From Spirosoma taeanense (lineage in GTDB: Bacteria; Bacteroidota; Bacteroidia; Cytophagales; Spirosomataceae), in the NCBI RefSeq assembly GCF_013127955.1, contig NZ_CP053435.1:1-64000 (forward strand): DNA of 64,000 bases. The letters run 5' to 3'. This document shows, in pieces, positions 61,397-64,000 of this stretch (its first letter is position 1; each line of letters starts with the position of its first letter). The position numbers were made by a program, and so were the translations under genes. The notes beneath the pieces were generated by a model, which was given only the letters and a program-made list of their open reading frames with translations, made no database searches and was not told the DNA's origin.

Positions 61397-64000
61397 ATGT
61401 CGTTCAAAAAGAACAAGAAACTCAACAGCGACTTTGCCAGCGTGACGATCAGTCTGGCGTCGCCGGAGTCTATTTTGGAGAGTTCCTACGGCGAAGTGAC
61501 GCAGCCGGAGACGATTAACTACCGGACCTATAAGCCCGAGATGGGTGGCTTGTTCTGCGAGCGCATCTTTGGGCCAGTAAAGGACTGGGAATGTCACTGT
61601 GGTAAATACAAGCGTATTCGTTACAAAGGCATCATCTGCGACCGTTGTGGCGTAGAGGTGACAGAGAAGAAAGTACGCCGGGAGCGGATGGGCCACATTG
61701 AACTGGTGGTGCCGGTGGCGCATATCTGGTATTTCCGCTCATTGCCAAACAAGATTGGTTATTTGCTCGGTCTTTCGACCAAGAAACTCGACCAGGTTAT
61801 CTACTACGAACGTTACGTAGTCGTGCAGCCGGGTGTCAAGGCCGAAGACGGTATTAACCAACTTGATTTCCTGACCGAGGACGAATACCTCGATATCATT
61901 GACAAGCTGCCAAGCACCAACCAGCATCTGGACGATAAGGACCCGAACAAGTTCATCGCGAAGATGGGGGCCGAAGCGCTGGAAATGCTGTTATCCCGTC
62001 TGCAGTTAGACGAGCTTTCTTATCAGCTGCGTCACGCGGCTGCTACCGATACATCGCAGCAGCGGAAAGCTGAAGCCCTCAAGCGGTTGAAAGTCGTCGA
62101 AGCGTTCCGGGAAGCGAATGGCCGCATCGAGAACCGGCCTGAGTGGATGGTCATTAAAATGGTACCGGTCATTCCACCCGAACTGCGTCCGCTCGTCCCT
62201 CTCGATGGTGGCCGGTTTGCTACCTCCGACCTGAACGATCTGTATCGCCGGGTAATTATTCGGAACAACCGCCTGAAGCGTCTGATTGAGATCAAAGCGC
62301 CCGAAGTTATTCTGCGGAATGAAAAGCGGATGCTGCAGGAAGCGGTTGACTCGCTGTTCGACAACTCGCGGAAGGTGAACGCCGTTCGTTCGGAAGGTAA
62401 TCGGGCGCTGAAATCACTGTCCGACATGCTGAAAGGCAAGCAGGGCCGTTTCCGGCAAAACCTGCTGGGTAAGCGCGTTGACTACTCGGGTCGTTCGGTA
62501 ATTGTCGTAGGACCAGAACTGAAGTTGCACGAATGTGGTCTGCCAAAGGATATGGCGGCTGAATTGTTTAAGCCGTTCGTCATCCGGAAGCTCATCGAGC
62601 GGGGTATCGTCAAGACAGTTAAGTCGGCTAAGAAAATCGTTGACCGGAAAGATCCCGTTATCTGGGACATACTGGAGAACGTGCTGAAGGGCCATCCTGT
62701 TCTGCTGAACCGGGCTCCAACGCTGCACCGCCTGGGTATTCAGGCATTCCAGCCGAAGCTGATCGAAGGTAAGGCTATTCAGTTGCATCCCCTCGTCTGT
62801 ACGGCGTTCAACGCTGACTTTGACGGTGACCAGATGGCCGTTCACGTGCCGCTGGGTCAGGAGGCAATTCTGGAAGCATCGTTATTGATGCTGGCTTCGC
62901 ACAACATTCTGAACCCTGCCAACGGGGCGCCGATTACGGTACCGTCGCAGGACATGGTGTTGGGTCTGTATTACGTAACGAAAGGCCGTAAGTCAACACC
63001 TGAGTACCCGATCACGGGTGAAGGAATGACGTTCTACGGTGCCGAAGAAGTCATCATTGGTATTAACGAAGGTAAAATTTCGAAGCATGCCAATATCAAG
63101 TGCCGGGTAAAAGTTCGGGATGAGAATGATCAGCTGGTTGATAAAATCATTGATACCGTAGCGGGTCGGTTATTATTTAACCAGGCGGTACCGGAAGAGG
63201 TTGGCTATATCAATGAACTGCTGACGAAGAAAAAGCTGCAGCAAATCATTGCCCTCATCTTCAAAATCTCGGGTGGTGCACGGACGGCTCAGTTCCTCGA
63301 TGAGATTAAAGAGCTTGGTTTCCAGATGGCGTTCAAAGGCGGTCTATCGATCGGTCTGAGCGATGTCATGATTCCAGAAGCGAAGCAGGGCCTTGTTGAA
63401 GAAGCAAAAGCTGAGGTACAGAGCGTTTGGGACAACTACCTGATGGGTCTGATCACGGAGAACGAACGGTATAACCAGGTTATTGATATCTGGACGCGCG
63501 TTAACTCCCGACTGACCGAGACGCTGATGAAGCAGCTCGAAGCCGATCAGGGTGGTTTCAACTCGATCTATATGATGATGCACTCGGGCGCCCGTGGTTC
63601 CCGTGAGCAGATTCGTCAGCTGGGCGGTATGCGGGGACTGATGGCTAAGCCGCAGAAAAACCTGCAGGGCTCCGTTGGTGAGATTATTGAGAACCCGATT
63701 CTATCGAACTTTAAAGAAGGTCTCGACGTACTGGAGTACTTCATCTCGACGCACGGTGCCCGGAAAGGTTTGGCCGATACGGCTCTCAAAACGGCCGATG
63801 CTGGTTACCTGACCCGGCGTCTGCACGATGTAGCGCAGGATGTTATCATCAGCGAAGATGACTGCGGTACGTTACGTGGTCTTCAGGTCTCGGCCTTGAA
63901 AGACAACGAAGATATCGTAGAGCCGCTGTCGGAGCGGATTCTGGGCCGCACGACAGTGCACGATATTTTCGACCCGCTGAAAAAAGACGCGGATAATCGG
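61397..64000 (+). CDS. rpoC: DNA-directed RNA polymerase subunit beta' (5' part, cut by the window edge)
   Basis: The first 868 codons are present, with no stop before the window edge. The N-terminal zinc site is [15 protein letters not shown] with [10 protein letters not shown] (residues about 66-90). The catalytic magnesium motif NADFDGDQM lies near residue 470. The rest of the open frame continues with standard RpoC sequence. The ATG at 61397 ([19 protein letters not shown]) fits homologues. It follows rpoB after 120 bp. Confidence 0.97.
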   Translation, partial: MSFKKNKKLNSDFASVTISLASPESILESSYGEVTQPETINYRTYKPEMGGLFCERIFGPVKDWECHCGKYKRIRYKGIICDRCGVEVTEKKVRRERMGHIELVVPVAHIWYFRSLPNKIGYLLGLSTKKLDQVIYYERYVVVQPGVKAEDGINQLDFLTEDEYLDIIDKLPSTNQHLDDKDPNKFIAKMGAEALEMLLSRLQLDELSYQLRHAAATDTSQQRKAEALKRLKVVEAFREANGRIENRPEWMVIKMVPVIPPELRPLVPLDGGRFATSDLNDLYRRVIIRNNRLKRLIEIKAPEVILRNEKRMLQEAVDSLFDNSRKVNAVRSEGNRALKSLSDMLKGKQGRFRQNLLGKRVDYSGRSVIVVGPELKLHECGLPKDMAAELFKPFVIRKLIERGIVKTVKSAKKIVDRKDPVIWDILENVLKGHPVLLNRAPTLHRLGIQAFQPKLIEGKAIQLHPLVCTAFNADFDGDQMAVHVPLGQEAILEASLLMLASHNILNPANGAPITVPSQDMVLGLYYVTKGRKSTPEYPITGEGMTFYGAEEVIIGINEGKISKHANIKCRVKVRDENDQLVDKIIDTVAGRLLFNQAVPEEVGYINELLTKKKLQQIIALIFKISGGARTAQFLDEIKELGFQMAFKGGLSIGLSDVMIPEAKQGLVEEAKAEVQSVWDNYLMGLITENERYNQVIDIWTRVNSRLTETLMKQLEADQGGFNSIYMMMHSGARGSREQIRQLGGMRGLMAKPQKNLQGSVGEIIENPILSNFKEGLDVLEYFISTHGARKGLADTALKTADAGYLTRRLHDVAQDVIISEDDCGTLRGLQVSALKDNEDIVEPLSERILGRTTVHDIFDPLKKDADNR

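Overview
The window looks like a core chromosomal segment of a Bacteroidota bacterium of the order Cytophagales. Protein flavour is closest to Spirosoma and relatives, but that genus-level guess is from memory and not from a search. Supporting signs are the type IX secretion proteins PorU and PorV, the gliding lipoprotein GldH, many promoters with the Bacteroidota -7 box TAnnTTTG, very few Shine-Dalgarno sequences, DUF4293 and DUF4369 proteins, and a carotenoid gene pair behind an ECF sigma factor. I saw no rRNA, CRISPR array, insertion sequence, phage gene or integrase.

Layout. 1-8.3 kb, mostly minus strand: acpP-fabF-rnc (fatty acid synthesis plus RNase III), nadB and nadA (quinolinate synthesis), a plus-strand PaaE-like flavin/iron-sulfur reductase, uridine kinase and an aquaglyceroporin. 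8.4-13.4 kb, plus: an MDR reductase, an ExbB-ExbD pair, a Rieske/FAD reductase and a DnaQ-like exonuclease. 13.5-18.8 kb: nuoK-L-M-N, the membrane end of complex I, without nuoA-J. 19-25.3 kb: a GtrA-like protein, a small lipoprotein, a SprT-like metalloprotein, porU and porV. 25.3-31.8 kb: an inactive-looking M16 protein, plsY, an M20 peptidase, a DUF1207-like protein and purB. 31.8-40 kb, minus: proC, gatB with a TlpA-like thioredoxin, crtI and crtB behind an ECF sigma factor, and kdsD/kpsF. 40-49 kb: recQ, purD, ricT, a BlaI repressor with a TonB-plug-like secreted protein, gldH, a PAP2 phosphatase, DUF4293, mnmD and a thioredoxin-like protein. 49-52 kb: an M13 peptidase and a lipoprotein. 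52.1-64 kb: tRNA-Tyr, -Gly and -Thr, tuf, tRNA-Trp, secE, nusG, rplK-A-J-L, rpoB and the first 868 codons of rpoC, which runs off the window.

Most genes are housekeeping and conventional. The least explained signal is in the spacers. Several spacers between co-directional genes (exbB/exbD, nuoK/nuoL, recQ/purD, secE/nusG, rpoB/rpoC, and more weakly nuoM/nuoN and purD/ricT) are almost wholly occupied by 40-95 bp hyphenated palindromes. The best ones are built of short words repeated about every 10-11 nt, in one orientation on the left and reverse-complemented on the right, ending just before the next start codon. Three share the word GTCATT/AATGAC and two share an ACTGAAAAC-like word. Two other spacers carry perfect 25- and 27-bp inverted repeats. 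These look like a family of intergenic elements and are my main candidate for something undescribed.

Other points of interest are two genes (udk and blaI) whose promoters sit so close that the mRNAs should be leaderless, a BlaI repressor without its usual BlaR1 partner, an isolated catalytically dead M16 protein beside porV, and a split complex I operon.
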